Shown here piece after piece: positions 14,501 through 29,500 of a stretch of DNA of 64,000 bases. Each line of letters opens with the position of its first letter. Position 1 is the first letter of the stretch. The position numbers and the translations under genes were made by a program. The stretch lies in contig CM055102.1 of NCBI GenBank assembly GCA_029204225.1, positions 28,078,969-28,142,968 on the forward strand, in the 5' to 3' direction. A model generated the notes under the pieces. The model searched no databases and was not told the DNA's origin. It saw only the letters and a program-made list of their open reading frames with translations. The stretch is from Diphasiastrum complanatum. Taxonomy: Eukaryota > Streptophyta > Lycopodiopsida > Lycopodiales > Lycopodiaceae.

Positions 14501-17500
14501 GCCGCTTATTGGCGTTTTTGTGTTGGTTTACTTCGATGCTTAGACGCCCGTTCCGACCCATTTTGGTAAGAATGTACTATAGGTTCCGTACAATATGTTC
14601 CAGAACGTACTGCGTCGGAACGACTTTTGTTTTAATAAGGAAATAATGTACATATACACCTGCTCGCTGTGATCTTCCTTCTTTGCTCGTTTACTCAGTC
14701 CAAAATGTTGGATATGCAATTAATATATGCACAATCAAGTATGCACAATCTTCTAGGATTATATATTCACGTCGTCATCTCACTAATATCATGCAAAGAG
14801 ATCGAATAGAACATGAGGAACTCTTACAAATCATGATCTCTGCATCATCCAAGTAGGTTCGTGTAAGTATGTCAAATGACAAATTTGAAACAAAAACTGA
14901 TGTTACACTCAACCACGCTACCGTTGGATGCAGTTCTTACAGACATTTCACTATGACATTCATCATCGATCCGGCAAAGGTTATGCTGGTGTTGATGCCC
15001 TTTCATGCTTACCAGTATCTATCCACACCCTTACTAGTATTCATCATAGATGGTCCTTCTACATCATCTACACCACCAGTTGCTTCCACTAGCTCCACTC
15101 TCCCGAAGGGAATGAACTCAAGAATTTGTTGGTATTCTGGACAACAGAATTCCCCAAGACGGACATACAGCACATCCAACTAGTTGCTTTACACTTTGAG
15201 GCCACACTATTTTCCGTCGTTAGACCCTAATTTAGAGTTTCTAGTCTAGGCTTTCCTATGGATATAAATAGACCCTATGTACATTCATTGTGCAGCTTCT
15301 TGATTTGGTATTGCTTCGGCTCTTCATGGGATAACTCTTGCATTTGCTATTGCTTGTAGGGCACTAGCTAGTAATGTTATGTGTTACTAATTTGCTATTC
15401 TTCGTGGTAGATTGCTAGATTTGCTTCACATATTGCCATTATTTGCTAAAATGCTGCTAAAATCCATGATTGGGATCATAACTGGGCCCAGGATAGTGCA
15501 CGGATAAGTGGTGTCCAAGACCAAGTTTTTCCTCAATTTTCCCAGGTTTGAAGGCTCAGAATGGTATTCTGAGTAACTTTATGTGAAGTCAATGCATCAG
15601 AAATACACAAGCTGGAGTGTAAATTTACACGGCAAAAACAGCAACTGACCTCTTTAGCTCTGATCTGGATGTCACTAGCCGGCATTTGACCTAATGAAGG
15701 TAGTCGAGGTTGCTGAATCATGGCTGCGAAAAGAAAAACTCATTAGAAAACAGCGCACTTCAAACAAACCAAAAAATGAAAGATCCCTTGAAGAGAACAT
15801 GCTCTCTGAACAATCCCAACAGCAAAACATTGAAAGATACAAACTTACAAAGAATATAAGATATAAAGACTACAACGTCTTCTAAAACATTCACATAACA
15901 AGAACACATGCTACACGAAGATGTGTGCATTTCTCTCTTCAACATTAACGAACTGCAGGTTTACCAGAGGTTTAGAATCTTTGCATTCAAAAGTATGTTT
16001 CAAACATCCAGAAAAGTTTAACTGATGCCTAGTTCAAAGTCATCAAACTAAAAAAAAATACAATCGAAATTTCCTCTAAGCTTAAAGAATATCAGATTAA
16101 GAGTAGAGACAGGGGTCATCATATTGCACTGTTAGTATTCTCCTAAGGAACATGATACCAGTGTGAATTGCAAGGATTCAAGGTTAATATTTGTTCATTG
16201 AGCCTAAGAGCCCATTTACCACCTAGCCATGAAAACAAAACTGTAAGAATGTCTTTTAGCCAAAACAATCAATGCCTCTCCTTTGGAAAGTAAATATCGT
16301 TTAGGGCATTGAAGTTACATTGCAAAATGAAGAATCAAAAATCAGGATTCGGGAATTTAGAACCTAGGTAACTGTAATTGCATTGTGACAACAGAATTTG
16401 CACCCTAACACCTAACCCAGCCCTTGTTTTTTTGTCGTGATGCATAACCAATTCATCATTCTTCAGAAAGCCTAAAAACCAGTTCTCCAATTTGATTTTT
16501 TGGGGAAAAAATCAGTAGATTCACACCAGCTGATTCAAAGCAGTCTGGAAACCATAGTTACCATGGAACTCTCGTTCCCAGACACGAAGAACTTCTGGGA
16601 ACACATTCCCAAGTTCCCAAACACAAGGAACAATGTTCTCATTTTTTTGCAATTCAGCCTGCAAAATTATGTAAGTTCATGTTTACATACCTTTAATTTG
16701 AATGTGTAAACAAAGAAGTTGTTCAAAAAAATTAAAAACATTTTATGTTTTTATCATTTTATATTTTGAAATGATCACATGGCGTTCCAACTTCCCACTT
16801 TCTCGAAAAATTTATCTTAATGAAGCTCCCATTCTTCCTGATTTTTCTGATCTCACCGCAGGTCTCACTCACCTTGCCTAAATTTCCTATTTCACTTGGG
16901 CTGGCAAGCACAGTCCACGTCATCTTTGTATCACCGGTAAAGAATTTACTGCTCTTGTTGACACTGGTAATACACATTCTTTTCTTGGCACACATGTTGT
17001 ATCTCATATTCGTGCCACTCCTATTCCAGCTCCCATTCTTTGCTTGTTGAAGTTGCTATTCTCATACTTTTTAGAGCACACTTATGTTTTCTGCTCTTCC
17101 TTATTGTATAGGTGATTTTACTGAACTGGCTGATTTTCATATCATTCCCATTGAGCGTTATGATATCATATTCGGGGCTAATTGGTTTGTTTCCTTAGGT
17201 TTTGTTACTTTGCATCTTTTAAACCAAAATCTTTTCATTATTCATAATGGCATTCGTCATACTTTCATGGTATTGATTCTGCAACTAATTTCTCCCTTAT
17301 TTCCACTAAACCGTTATTGTGTTCCTTAACCAGAGCTCATGGGGCAGCTTTATTAAATGTTCATGCTGTGCCTTCTAGTCCTGCACCAGCTTCTGCTATT
17401 CCCTTACCAGTGGAGGCTTTATTACAAAAATATCAGCAGGTTTTTTCTAAGCCTTCATCCTTACCTCCACTTCAAGATATCAATATCTTATTATTTTACT

Positions 17501-20500
17501 TCCTAGTTCTGCTCCTGCTTCATGTGCTCCTTATTGCATGACTAGACAAGAACAAGCTGAGATCCACACCCAGATTACTGATATATTACATCGAGGCCTT
17601 ATTACTCATAGTCAGAGTCCTTTTGGTGCTCCTCATCTCCTGGTTGATGAAACAGATGGTCCTTAACATCTTTGTATTGATTATTGTCCTCTTAATTGCC
17701 TTATTTATAATCAATATCCCATGCCTCACATGGATGATCTTTTTGACCAGTTGGGTACAGCCTCTGTCTTTTCTAAAATACATCTTCCTTCGTATTCATC
17801 CTGGGGATGAACATAAGCTGCTTTCCATAGGTTTATATGAGTTTCAAGTTTAACTCTTTGGTGTTCCTGATAGCCCTGCTACGTTTCATAATGTTATGAG
17901 TAATATCTTGCAGCCGCTTATTAGAGTTCGTGTGTTCGTTTACTTCGATGATACTTATATTTAGCCATGACCTTTCATCTCATCTTTCTCAATTATATTC
18001 GGTCTTGGTTTTATTGTCTACCCATCAGCTCTATGCTAAGAAATCCAAGTGTATTTTCGTCGTATCCGAAATCCATTTTGTTGGATTTGTGGTTTTTGCT
18101 GGCTTCATTCATGTCGATCTAGCCAGGTTGCTGCTATACATATATGGCCTCGGCCACATGATGTTCATGAGACACGAATGTTTCTAGGACTTGCTACTCA
18201 TTTGCATATGTTTGTGCATGATTTTGCTACAATAGCTCACCCTTTACATGTTCTTCGCAGAAATATTGTTTTTGCTCGGACATTTGTTAGTCACGACTCC
18301 TGTTCTTGGTTTACCCAATTTTGATCATAAGTTCTCTGTTGAGATAGTTCAATTGTGTAGGTGCTATTCTTCGTCACCCTGCTGGACCATCGTGTTATTG
18401 CTTACGAATCTCATCGTTTGTGGTCTTATGCATCAGTCTTTATGATATCTGCGTTCTCAAAAGACTCTTTGCGATCGACAATTCCGTTGGATGCAGTTCT
18501 TACCATAGTTGCCCAGGGAACAGGAACGAAATGGGAACGTGACCCCTGGGAATGGGAACATGGGAATTCCACATCATTAAATATAAGTTTGAAACAGTGC
18601 TTAGGAATATTGGCAAAGCATAGGAATGGAACCGACATTATTTCTCAGAAACAGGTATCTTGATACTTTTGATGGTTATATATATAGGCATATGAACCCC
18701 TTTTATGGGTGCTTACCAAAATCTATCCACACCCTTACTAGTATTTATCATGATTTGGTTTGATCATCTTGTTGATGCTTATCCTATATGTCCTGGCGCT
18801 CTATGCATCCCTCATGTGTTTTATATACGTTCTCACATTTTATTTGATGCACATTTAGTTAGAATTAAAGTAGAATCACTGTGTTATTGTATTGTGGGTC
18901 CTATCAGTTGATAAGGATCAGTTGGCCTTGCCACGAGGCAAGTCGACGGGACACGCGTCCCGCCAACGGCAACCTGGGTCATGCATGGGTTGCCTGAGTG
19001 AACAACTATATGTACAGTGTAATTTCATTTTGAGAAATACAGTTGCTATGTGAGCTTGCTGTGGAGAGTGTTTTCTGTCTGTGTTACTGTGTAGCATGAT
19101 TTGTGCTCCTGTGCAAAGCAAATTCTAAGTTGGTATCAGAGCCATACATGGAGTGTACGCAGTACAGCATCGCCGTTGAAGAGAGCTTCGGGAGAACTGT
19201 CTTCTGAGAGTTCGGGGTTTACGGCGGGTTGAAGACGGAAAGAGAAGCACTGGTGCACGGTTTCTAGTTTATAGAGGCTTGCCAAGCTCAGCAGAGGGAT
19301 TATTGGCCTGTGCATAGCATCAGACAGGGAAAAATTTGGTGAAAAATTGACAATTTTGAAGCCAGTTGAAAATTGAAACCGGGTTTGGGGTTACAGTTTT
19401 TATACATAACTGGTGATTTCTTCGCTGTTTGTGCACCGTTTTGGATGCCGTAAGGACAAGAAGGAAGCTAATTACATTGTCAACCAGCCATGGAGTGATT
19501 CTGAGGTTTATGTCAAAGATTTGTCTCCAGACAGTTAACCTAGCAGATTTGCGGTAAAAGGTGAAAAAAGCCACTTTGTCAAGTTGAGCTAAAATCACCG
19601 TTTCTCCACGGAATTTCATGATTGAACACTCTACAGACTTGGTATCAGTAGGGCGACCCTGCTCCAGGCCTCAGATCGTGCTCAAATCGATCCAAAAACG
19701 AAATTGATCAAGCAAAATCCAGTTTGGGGAGGCGCGGCTGTAGACAGAGAGGAGCGTGGAGCTCACGTGCGACGAACGGGGCAGCAGCTTAGTGTTTTGA
19801 AGTGTCCAGCGGCTTCAGAAGTGTAGTTCGACGCACCGATGCAAGGAAGTCCACAAGATCATCTCCACAACGATCGACGGACAGGATTAATTACATCTGG
19901 ACCACAGAATTGAAACCTATCGTTGGATTTAACTGAAGTGGGCCTTGAAGAAGTGAAGTGCATTTTGGCCTTCAACTTCATTAAAAAATTTCATACTGAA
20001 ATTGGAGTTGGGTCCCTTCACAAGTGAAGAGTGAAGTTTCTTCAAGGTGAAGAAACAGTTCAAAAACAAAGAAAATCCCTATTTTTGGGTCCTTTGCCCG
20101 TTTTAACCCAAACGAAAGGCTATAACCTCCAAACAAAGGGCACCCAGACTGTACCTGCAAGTGCGTCAAAAGTGATTTCACCATTCCACTGGGCACGTAG
20201 TTGGGAATTGATGACTGAGTGCATTTCGGAAGGCGACGCTGATTTGGCTTTCAAATTGGTGGAAAAGCGGCGAGTGGCCTGGTAAGGGAAAAAGTGTAGG
20301 TCATTATTCTCAAATTCTGACATCACAGTTGGCCTCGGCATACTGCTTTTAGCCTACGGCAGAAGTTTCAAGCAGTTTTGCGATGGCAAACATGGGAGAG
20401 TCCATTTTGAGTGAAAGTAGCAAATTGGACGGGATTTCCAACTATGCAGTGTGGAAATTCAAAATGAAAAACATACTGATGGAGAAAGATGTGTGGGAAG

Positions 20501-23500
20501 TCGTCGCAGGTGATGAGAGAAGGCCGCCAAATGAAGCGGATATCAAAGGGTTCAACAAAAAGATGAGGAAAGCTTTGACCTTCATTAACTTGTCAGCGAA
20601 GGATCACATCATTACCCACATTTGTGATGTTGTTACACCCAGACAAGCATGGGATGTGCTAAAGGAGCAGTTTGAGACGTCAAATCCGTCTAGAATCATG
20701 TTTCTGAAGTCAAAGCTGAATAGTGCCCGCATGGAGCTTAAACCACACAGATTCATGCGGGCCTATGAGGACCATGTCCTTAGGTAAAGCCTTCTATTTC
20801 ATGACCTTTATTGATGATATGTCACGTAAGATGTGGATCTACTTCTTGAAGAAGAAATCAGATGCATTTGACAACTTCAAGAGCTTCAAAGCATTGGTCG
20901 AAAATCAAACAGGTAGGAAAATCAAAATCCTAAGATCAGATAGTGGAGGTGAGTACAAGTCTAATAACTTCAATGATCTTTGTGATCAATGTGGGATTAA
21001 AAGACTGCTCTCAATGGTGTAGCTGAGCGCAAGAATCGTACGATTGTGGAAAGTGCCAGATCTATGCTAGCTGAGATGAAACTACCAAAAGATTTTTGGT
21101 CAGAAGCATGTAGTACGGCAGTCTATCTTCAAAATAGAAGTCCTACCATTGCCATACCAAAGATAACACCTGAGGAAGCATTCACGAAGAAGAAACCAAA
21201 GCTGAACCACTTGCAAATCTTTGGATGTAAGGCCTTTGTACACGTTCCTAAGGAAGAGAGACGTAAACTTGATGTAAAAGCTATCAAGTGCATATTCCTA
21301 GGATATGATGATCGTGTGAAAGGCTATAGATGTTTTGATCCAGTGGAAAACAAAATCCATGTAAGTCGTGATGTTATCTTTGATGAATCCAAGATGAATC
21401 CAGGATGCTGAGAAGATAGATACATCCAGTGGGAAAGATGGTATAGTGAGGATACCATCTGATGATGATCCATTCATTGACCTTCCAAGTGATGAAAAAG
21501 AGGATACATCTCAAGATACTACTACTCAACCTCAAGAGACAGGTTGGAGAGGTAGGGACAAACCTTTTGGTGCAAGAAGGATTGAAGTTGCAGGTGACAA
21601 ACGCAAGGAGAAGGATGTACCGTGGGATACATTTTCACCAAGAAGCCGTTCACCTGACAGGAAGCTCCCTAAGTGGTTTGAGAGATTGTTGGAGAGCCGC
21701 GACATGGATGACTTTCCAGGATTATCTAGCTAGGGAGAGCTACGAAGATCAACAAGAGAGAAGACACAACCTGAAAGGTATGAAGCAAATTATGCTCTCC
21801 TATCTAGCATTATTCAAAGCAAAGAACCTTCGACTTATGGTGAAGCGAAGGATGATGACATTTGGGTCAAGGCCATGGGAGAGGAGATGGAGTCAATTGC
21901 TAAGCATAGCACATGGGACTTTAGTAGAACCACCAGTTGGCAAGAAACCCATTGGTTGCAAATGGGTATACAGAACTATCATCTCTTGATTATTTCCCGT
22001 AATAATCAAGTCATCAACATAAAGAGCAATCAAAGCAACCATACCATCAAAGCATAAGACATATAGCTTTGGATCAGAATGTGTTCTCACCATCTCCTTT
22101 GAACGAAAGTAGGCATCAATCCTGCTATACCACGCACGTGGTGCCTGTTTAAGACCATAAAGCGCTTTCTTCAAGCAACATACTTTATTTTCCTGTCCCT
22201 TCGCTACAAAGCCTTCAATTTAAAGTTTGATAAGTCTAGATCACAGCTTTCTGTACTTAAAGTTTGTTGACTTTAAAGCTATGTATATGACTGTATAAAA
22301 AGTAGACTCTATTTTAAGGGAGAGAGTTAGAATTAAAGTAGAATCACTGTGTTACTGTACTGTGGGTCCTATCAGTTGATAAGGATCAATTGGCCTTGCC
22401 ACAGGGCAAGTCGACGGGACACGCGTCCCGCCAACGGCAACCTGGGTCATGCATGGGTTGCCTGAGTGAACAACTATATGTACAGTGTAATTTCATTTTG
22501 AGAAATACAGTTGCTATGTGAGCTTGCTGTGGAGAGTGTTTTCTGTCTGTGTTACTGTAGCATGATATGTGTTCCTGTGCAAAGTAAATTCTAAGTCATT
22601 TTTCACGTGCTAGTGGTCATTATGGTTTTCAAAAATCCGTTGCTCGCATCAAACCTTTTTTTTGGCCATAGTTGAAACCCGATCTTCTCAACCTTATTCA
22701 TTCATGCCAAGTTTGTGCTCACGCTAAATATCTTCTTCACTTTTGGCCTATTCCTCATCGGCAGTAGACTGATATGTCCATGGATTTTACTGTTGGTCTT
22801 CCTCGCAGCCAATGAGGTCATGATACTTGTTTAGTCATTGTTGATCATTTTTTTTAACAAGCTCACTTTTTAGTTGTTCATGCTACCATTACTGCACCAC
22901 AATGCTTAGTTCTATACAAGATATATGACACTAAAAAGACCCACAACTATTGGGGTCCCATAGTTCTTTATTGTTTTTAGACCCCTTTAAAAAACATTCA
23001 AAGGCTATTTTACATGCTTCCTAATTTCGGCCCTAATATTTGAATTTTCATTCCCTCCAAGTTCAATTGAATGGCGGTAGCTTTTGCTTAGTATAAATAC
23101 CCACTGAGGTTATTCATTATTCAGTTATGAGTTTCGAGCCTTGAACTCTTTGTAGGGGAGTTCCATCTTCGTATTGGAGATCTTTGTTGGAGATTTGCCT
23201 GAGCTATCGACCGCTTCGTTAGCCTTCCCTTTTGGAGAATGCTTGTGAATGATTATTTTGCCGCTTTTATGAATGCTATTTGTTATCTTTCATGCTAAAT
23301 CTGTACATATGTTCATAACTAGAGGGAGGCGGGAGCCCAAGGAATAGATTGTTACTAGGAGCCTCTTGAGAGTCTAAACATTCCAAAGCTACAGTAGGAG
23401 AGATGTATAGACAACCAAAACATTATGATTTTATTTGTAAGTTTTCAGCAGAGTACTTAATGGAAATTTTAGTAATTGAAGAATTTTAACTGGCAAGCTT

Positions 23501-26500
23501 TAAGAACAGGCTCATAAACTGGAGGCTTGAGCAAGTTGCTAGCCATGTCTGCGCAAGCTCACAAAAAATGCACAAATCACTATTAGTTTCATAAATACGA
23601 ACCTTTGGCGTGTGGTAGCATGTAGCGCTTGCCTTTCTCACCAGCCGCAAGAAGCAAGCAAGCCTGTCCAATGGCTGCACCAACAGCTACAGTTTGAATC
23701 TGGAACAATAAAAGATGGTTATGAATCATAAACAAAGAAAATGTTGGTGTCTGCATGCATCCTTCAGACATGGATAACTGCAACAAAAAACTAATTAATA
23801 AAGACTCCATAGTTGCATATTTTTAATTTGCACCAAAGTTGCATTCCTCTTACATTTTCAATAATAAACATAAAGCAAAAGTAGTATGTATGCATCGTAG
23901 GTGTCCCAAACTTTTCTGCTATTTTTTCTCAGCTTTCTAGCACCTTGTAGCTTTTTTGGTGAGAAAATGGCAATAAAGGGTGCCATCAGCTAACGGGTCA
24001 CCTTTCTCAGCTTCCAATAATGAGTCCCCAAGAAAAATACAAACTTGCAGAGAAAGCCTTGAGAAGGTTTTAAAGTACTATAGCTTTAAGAAAATGATAG
24101 CACAGCATCAAAGTAACAAAAATTAGAGAATCTCATAATTCTCCCATGAAAAAATGCCAAATAATGACAGGCTATTTCACTGCACCCTCTTTTGCTTACT
24201 TGGTCATGAGGCTCTTCCAAGAACAAACACTCCAGAATCAAACTCAAATTTGATAAGAGCATGTATGGAAATGTTTTTAAGTTCAAAAAGCCTCTCTATG
24301 CCCTACCACTTGATAGCAATGGTAAGTTGGTCCCTGATAGCAATGGTAAGTTGCTATCACTGAATAGTTCTCTTAGACTTCTATGAATGATGTCAATGGT
24401 CCATTCAGGAAGAAAGAAATTCATAACACAAGCCAACTAGTGCCAAGTTTTCTTTCACTTGCCCTTACCAAATAGTATCCCCATTTTTAAAAGTGGGCAT
24501 GCTGGACAAAGGGCTAAGATTAATAACTGATTGAAGTTAAACTTGATTCTATAGATGTCAGCACCTGGCCACTCGTTGCTACAGGAAGGAATATACAAGT
24601 TTATGCTTCATGGAGGATATTCCAGCTGGATGTTTGCAACGAAGGTAAGATTATGCCCAGAACTTCCAAATGAGGTACTCTTGTTTTCTTCTAGGCCACT
24701 TAAGACTAGAGTTTTAGGAAACATGCCCACTTCCATATGCATTCCACTGTAAGCTTCTGAGAGAAAACAACTTACTTGATAGAAAAAATGTGGATAAAGC
24801 ATTTCATGAGTTTATTAAATGCAAGAAAAGCCAACAAATTTCCAACTTCGTAAGGATCCAAGTCTTCTTTTGAGATAAAAATCAAGTGCAAAAAGGAGCA
24901 CATGCATCATACTCATTTACATACATTGTTAAAAAATGAAGAGTCCAAACGAGTACCATTCAAGTCCATCATGGAGTACAAGCACGCAAGCTAAAGAACT
25001 AAATACTTCAATTACAAAACGGAGGTGAGAGGGGCAAGTGGCAACATGCTCCCCCCCTATCAATGTCCTTGTGCTTAAAACTACTCACATTGAGAAACAT
25101 CCCCATTGGCTGCACGACAACACTTACCTGGCAAGCACATTCGCAAGTATATTTGGGTAGGAATGCTTGGGAGATGTCTTGCACTTGAAGCCTTGTTGCA
25201 ACAAAACCAAGTTCTACTTCAACAAAAAACATCAATGGACACTCCTCGAAAGAATGACTAGCATAGCCCATAAATAAGATTGATAAACATGGTGATAGCA
25301 ATAAAATCATGATGATGACACACTTCACAATCATGGAAGCATGCAAGCTGGTACAAGTTCCAACTACATGTCCAAGCATGTCCAGATTACACACATATGG
25401 GTGGAGACACAATCATGCAATACTAATCAAGCCCATAGTCCATCATCTACGCAACTGCTGTCAATCATGAAGAAGGCTCCCAAAAACCCTACTTGATACT
25501 TCTCTTCTTTCCATTACAAGACACTCGTGAGAGATAAATCTTTTGTCAACCAAGCTATCTTGTATCAAAAGAGTCCCAGCCTTAGTACATCCGTGATAGG
25601 GCAACCTCTTGGCCTACTCTCATCACACAATTACAAGGAGTGGCATCAATACACTTTCCTATTTAGGAAATTTCACCAAAACACTAATCTACATAACAAG
25701 ATTTACACGCACTACTTTCAAGACTAGGAGTAGGAAGATGTAGGTCGCAGAAGCATTGCACTACCACACTAACAACTACAAGAACTTGAATCCGGAAATG
25801 AAGTAAAAATATTATGAGATGTCCCCAAGTGCAGACCCGCAAGATCACACTTGCAAACAAAAGACTCGATATTGAGAAAGGAAGAGAATCCTCTTGCCCT
25901 ATCTCCTCCAACTAAATGCAAATATCCAACTAACACTAAAGAAACCCAGAAAGCAACCAAAAGGGATGAAAGAGAAAAAGCAACCAAATGTCTACTCTTA
26001 GCACATGCGCCCTATGGCACAGAAAGCTTTACCCGCACTGAAGGGATGATCTCCACATGAGATGGGAGTCTCTCCATAATGATTATCAATAAAGTGTGAT
26101 TACATATCAACTGATTCATCACACTGTTGATTTCATTATCAAATAGACTTTAAAAGAGGAATTTTAGCCTCAAAGTATTGTTTTGTGATTTCCCCTATCA
26201 AATCCAACCAAAATAAAGATTTCAAAAAAACATTTTCCAGAACAACATTCTGAAAGGCATGTTCTGAAACTCTCATTCCATACATGTTCTGGAATCCAGA
26301 GCAGTCACAATAACTTGGCCATAACAGTTCTGAAGTATTTAGTGTGGGTATTCTGAACCTGTAAAACATCAACTCCAAGAGGGAACTGGATAATGAAAAT
26401 AATGTCAAGTTAAGTGGTTTTAAGCCCCATAACCCATTAACATGCAGGAGATGTATAAATCACAAATTCACACATAAGAAGAGTTAAAAATCAGCTTCAA

Positions 26501-29500
26501 CATCTTCCCCATAACCAGCTTGCTGTGTGGAACTTGTCTGACTCCCCTACAAGTGAGGAAAAACAACATTATACTCTAGTTTCAGCAGAAAAGTGCTCCC
26601 ATCTTACAGAATTTCAGACTGTGAGCACTGAGCATTCCAAACAGTATAATGCTATTCAAAACAATCTTTCATTTTCACATCAGCTCTAAGATATTCGAAC
26701 AATGCAGCAGGCTCTGCAATATTCTCAGGTTTTCCATATGTACAGATATTTTTGTATTGAAGAATATTTTGGTCATTAACATAGCAACTAAAAATTCAAC
26801 GACATTTCAAAAGATTCAAAAACTGAATCCAAAAGATGGAAAATACGCTATTATATAATTAATATGATAAAGCAACAATTTTAAATGACTAGCTTAAAAG
26901 ACATTGAGGGAATCAAATGAAATGATAGACAGTATATCGTAAACAAAAAAGAAACAAAATACGGATGTAAGAATTCCAACCACCCCATCAAATGTTTCCT
27001 TTCCTTCTCTTTTACCTCATTCTTCACTAGCATCATTGTGTCATAGATAGCGAAGCCTTCTGTTTCCATGCCAACCTGTATCAAGAAGGACGACAATCAA
27101 GAGAACGTGTAAGTGACCTGATGAGAGTTCTTATAGAAGACAACATAATGACAAAAATGGGATAATGTAAGAAGAGAGTGGTGAGAAGGTCAAATTTTAT
27201 AAAAATGATGTGAAGTAGGGGAGTCCTATATAACTGAAATTCTTTATAGTTTGCAACATGAGCTTAAGGATGTCATTATATAATGTAAGAAGAGGTGCAT
27301 GGGTGACAAGATGATGAAGAGAGCGACAATCGATGTCATACCACGAGGGGTGTACAGGACGGGGTGGTGAAGAACGTGTGGATTTGCCTTTATGGGGCTT
27401 AGAGAAAGAAAGAAAGAAAGCTTAATTAACGTCTTTTGATGCCAAACGGCATGTAAGACCAAATTAATACATCTCAAGTGTGATAGATACTGAAAGGAGC
27501 ATATAAATGTCTCCATAAACAAACGACAACTACTGTTACAAAAGACCGTCCGAACTATGTGATAGATCATGTCACCACTGAAACACTGCTGAAGAAAGTA
27601 AGTATAGAAGAGGATGCAGGTACTGGTGCTAAAGCATTGGGTCTACGCCCATGAGCTCTAGGTCTATGAGGTCTCCTAGTAGCTCTAGCATGTGATCTAG
27701 AGGCAGTACGTTGACGACGATTGCGATGAGAGTTTCGAGGTAAGATATCTGCCTCATCCTCTGATAAAATATCGGCATCTGCCCTAGATCGTCTCCTAGA
27801 GAAAAAGGAGGTAATATGAGTCTGCTGGGAGTCATGGTATCCATACTGATCTCTCTGACGAATATCTCTACGGAGCAGGAACATCTCACGAAGCATCAGT
27901 GCCACACATCGAGGGTCAACATATGAAATGAGAGAGCGAAGTGTGACTGGAGAATCCCGGAAAAGACAATGATAGCGTCCGCGAATCTCATAATAGACAG
28001 GGCATCTGAATAGGAAATGCTCCTCTGACTCCACCTCACCTAATGTGCACATCTGACAAAGTCTACTCATATGAGAGATGCCCTGGAATCGCCCTGTCTC
28101 CACATATAGCTGGTGTGAGGAGACTCGGAACTGACCCAATGTAAAACGGAGGCAGTGTGAAAGTCCGCTATCCAAATAACGAGCGCAATCATGACATTGC
28201 TATTGAGGCTGCCAACTGCATAAGAAAAGTGGGTGATGATCATTATGACATACTCAGATCTAACTCTCTCGAGTAATCGCTATGTTGTTACAAGAAGACA
28301 ATTGAAGAAGCGATGATAGCTCTTTGAATTCAAAATCACATGCTCTATATGTAAACGAAGGCACTAAATGCCAGAAGAAAAAAGGCTCAAAATAATTTGT
28401 ATCTAATCAGAAGCTGACATAGAGTCAAGAGCAATTATCTAATTTACAATCGAAGAAGAAGAAGTTCTATAAGTATGGCAAACGCATTAATCATGAGATT
28501 CAGAATTGCAGAATATTAAAAGTGAAGATTGCCAACAACGAGCAATCAGATCAACATGCAAACGCAATTGCAGTTATATCGTAATCCCCAGTTCATGACA
28601 TAGACGACTGAGCGTTTATAATCAAAGATTAGAAAGCGCAAGTCAATAATACATGCTTTGTCAATTTTGGAGCCACTCAAAATATGACCAGTCATTGTGA
28701 ACATTTTCATTTCTATACGCCTTACAGTACAAAGAAAATTGTTTATCTTGGCGACTAGTACACACACTATCAAATGTGAAGGTACTGTAAGAAATTCCAG
28801 CACGATCAATTTAAATTACTATCGAATATTCTATATGTACCTAAATTGTCGACAAATATGTTTTCAGTAAGCAGAATCATTGATTCAAGTTATAGGGTAG
28901 AATTTGAATCTGATCAATGTCGCATTATCGACAGAATGAAGAAGATCTTGACACTTGGAAAGAGGTTTGGATACTTATAGAGACTGATTCATTGTTATTC
29001 TACACAAGTCAAGCCTTGAATACTTTCGTTTCAGTCAATAAAGTATTACTTTGGCACTATAGATTAGGTCACTTGAATCATATATCTATATCGAACATGT
29101 TTAGATAGTCCTTAGTACTTGATCTCGATTATCTAGACAAGAAGATCGACCTCCTTGTCTGTTATAGCTGCATTGTCGGAAAGCAGACTAGGATTCCATT
29201 TAGATCTAGTCATAAGCATGCAACAAAAGATGTTCTAGATGTTATTCATTCGGATATATGTGGCCCGATGCAAACTTTGTCATCGTTTGGTGCAAACTAC
29301 TTTATTACTTTTATTGACGAATTTTCGATAAAAACAACTGTTTATTTCCTTAAGAAGAAATCGGAGGCTTTCAACCTCTTCAGACAATTCAAGAAGCGTG
29401 TAGAATTTGAGACTAATAAAAGAATCAAAGCATTGAGGTCAGAAAACAAGGGAGTCTCAACCGAATTTAAGGAGTATTGTCTTAGCAAAGGCATTGAGCA

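Larger units (their letters stand above)
18857..22596 (+). mobile_element. Non-autonomous Copia-type LTR element, TSD CATTT
   Basis: A 3740-bp element with two 272-274-bp LTRs, PBS, gag, integrase, RT pieces and a purine tract. A perfect 5-bp target duplication CATTT lies at 18852-18856 and 22597-22601. The LTR ends read AGTTAGAATT...AATTCTAAGT when set by that duplication, not the usual TG...CA. LTRs differ at roughly ten positions (about 96% identical by eye), so insertion was recent relative to the surroundings. Protease and most of RT are missing, and an RT segment is inverted, so it must have moved using proteins made elsewhere or been damaged after insertion. Confidence 0.85.
16790..22930 (+). 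mobile_element. Gypsy-type LTR retrotransposon remnant (host of the Copia insertion)
   Basis: Decayed plus-strand pol in Gypsy order: aspartic protease (about 16930-17330), RT (about 17540-18000), RNase H and connection (about 18040-18510) and integrase (22602-22920). A 3740-bp Copia-type element splits it at 18857-22596; the frame across the insertion reads FDAHF | SRASGHYGF when one target copy is removed. Frameshifts and stops are numerous. LTRs were not identified. Confidence 0.8.

Noticed and set aside
19131-19143. Possible tRNA gene fragment (initiator Met)
   Set aside because: Only the 13-base complement of the tRNA 3' end, placed directly after an LTR. It is a primer-binding site.
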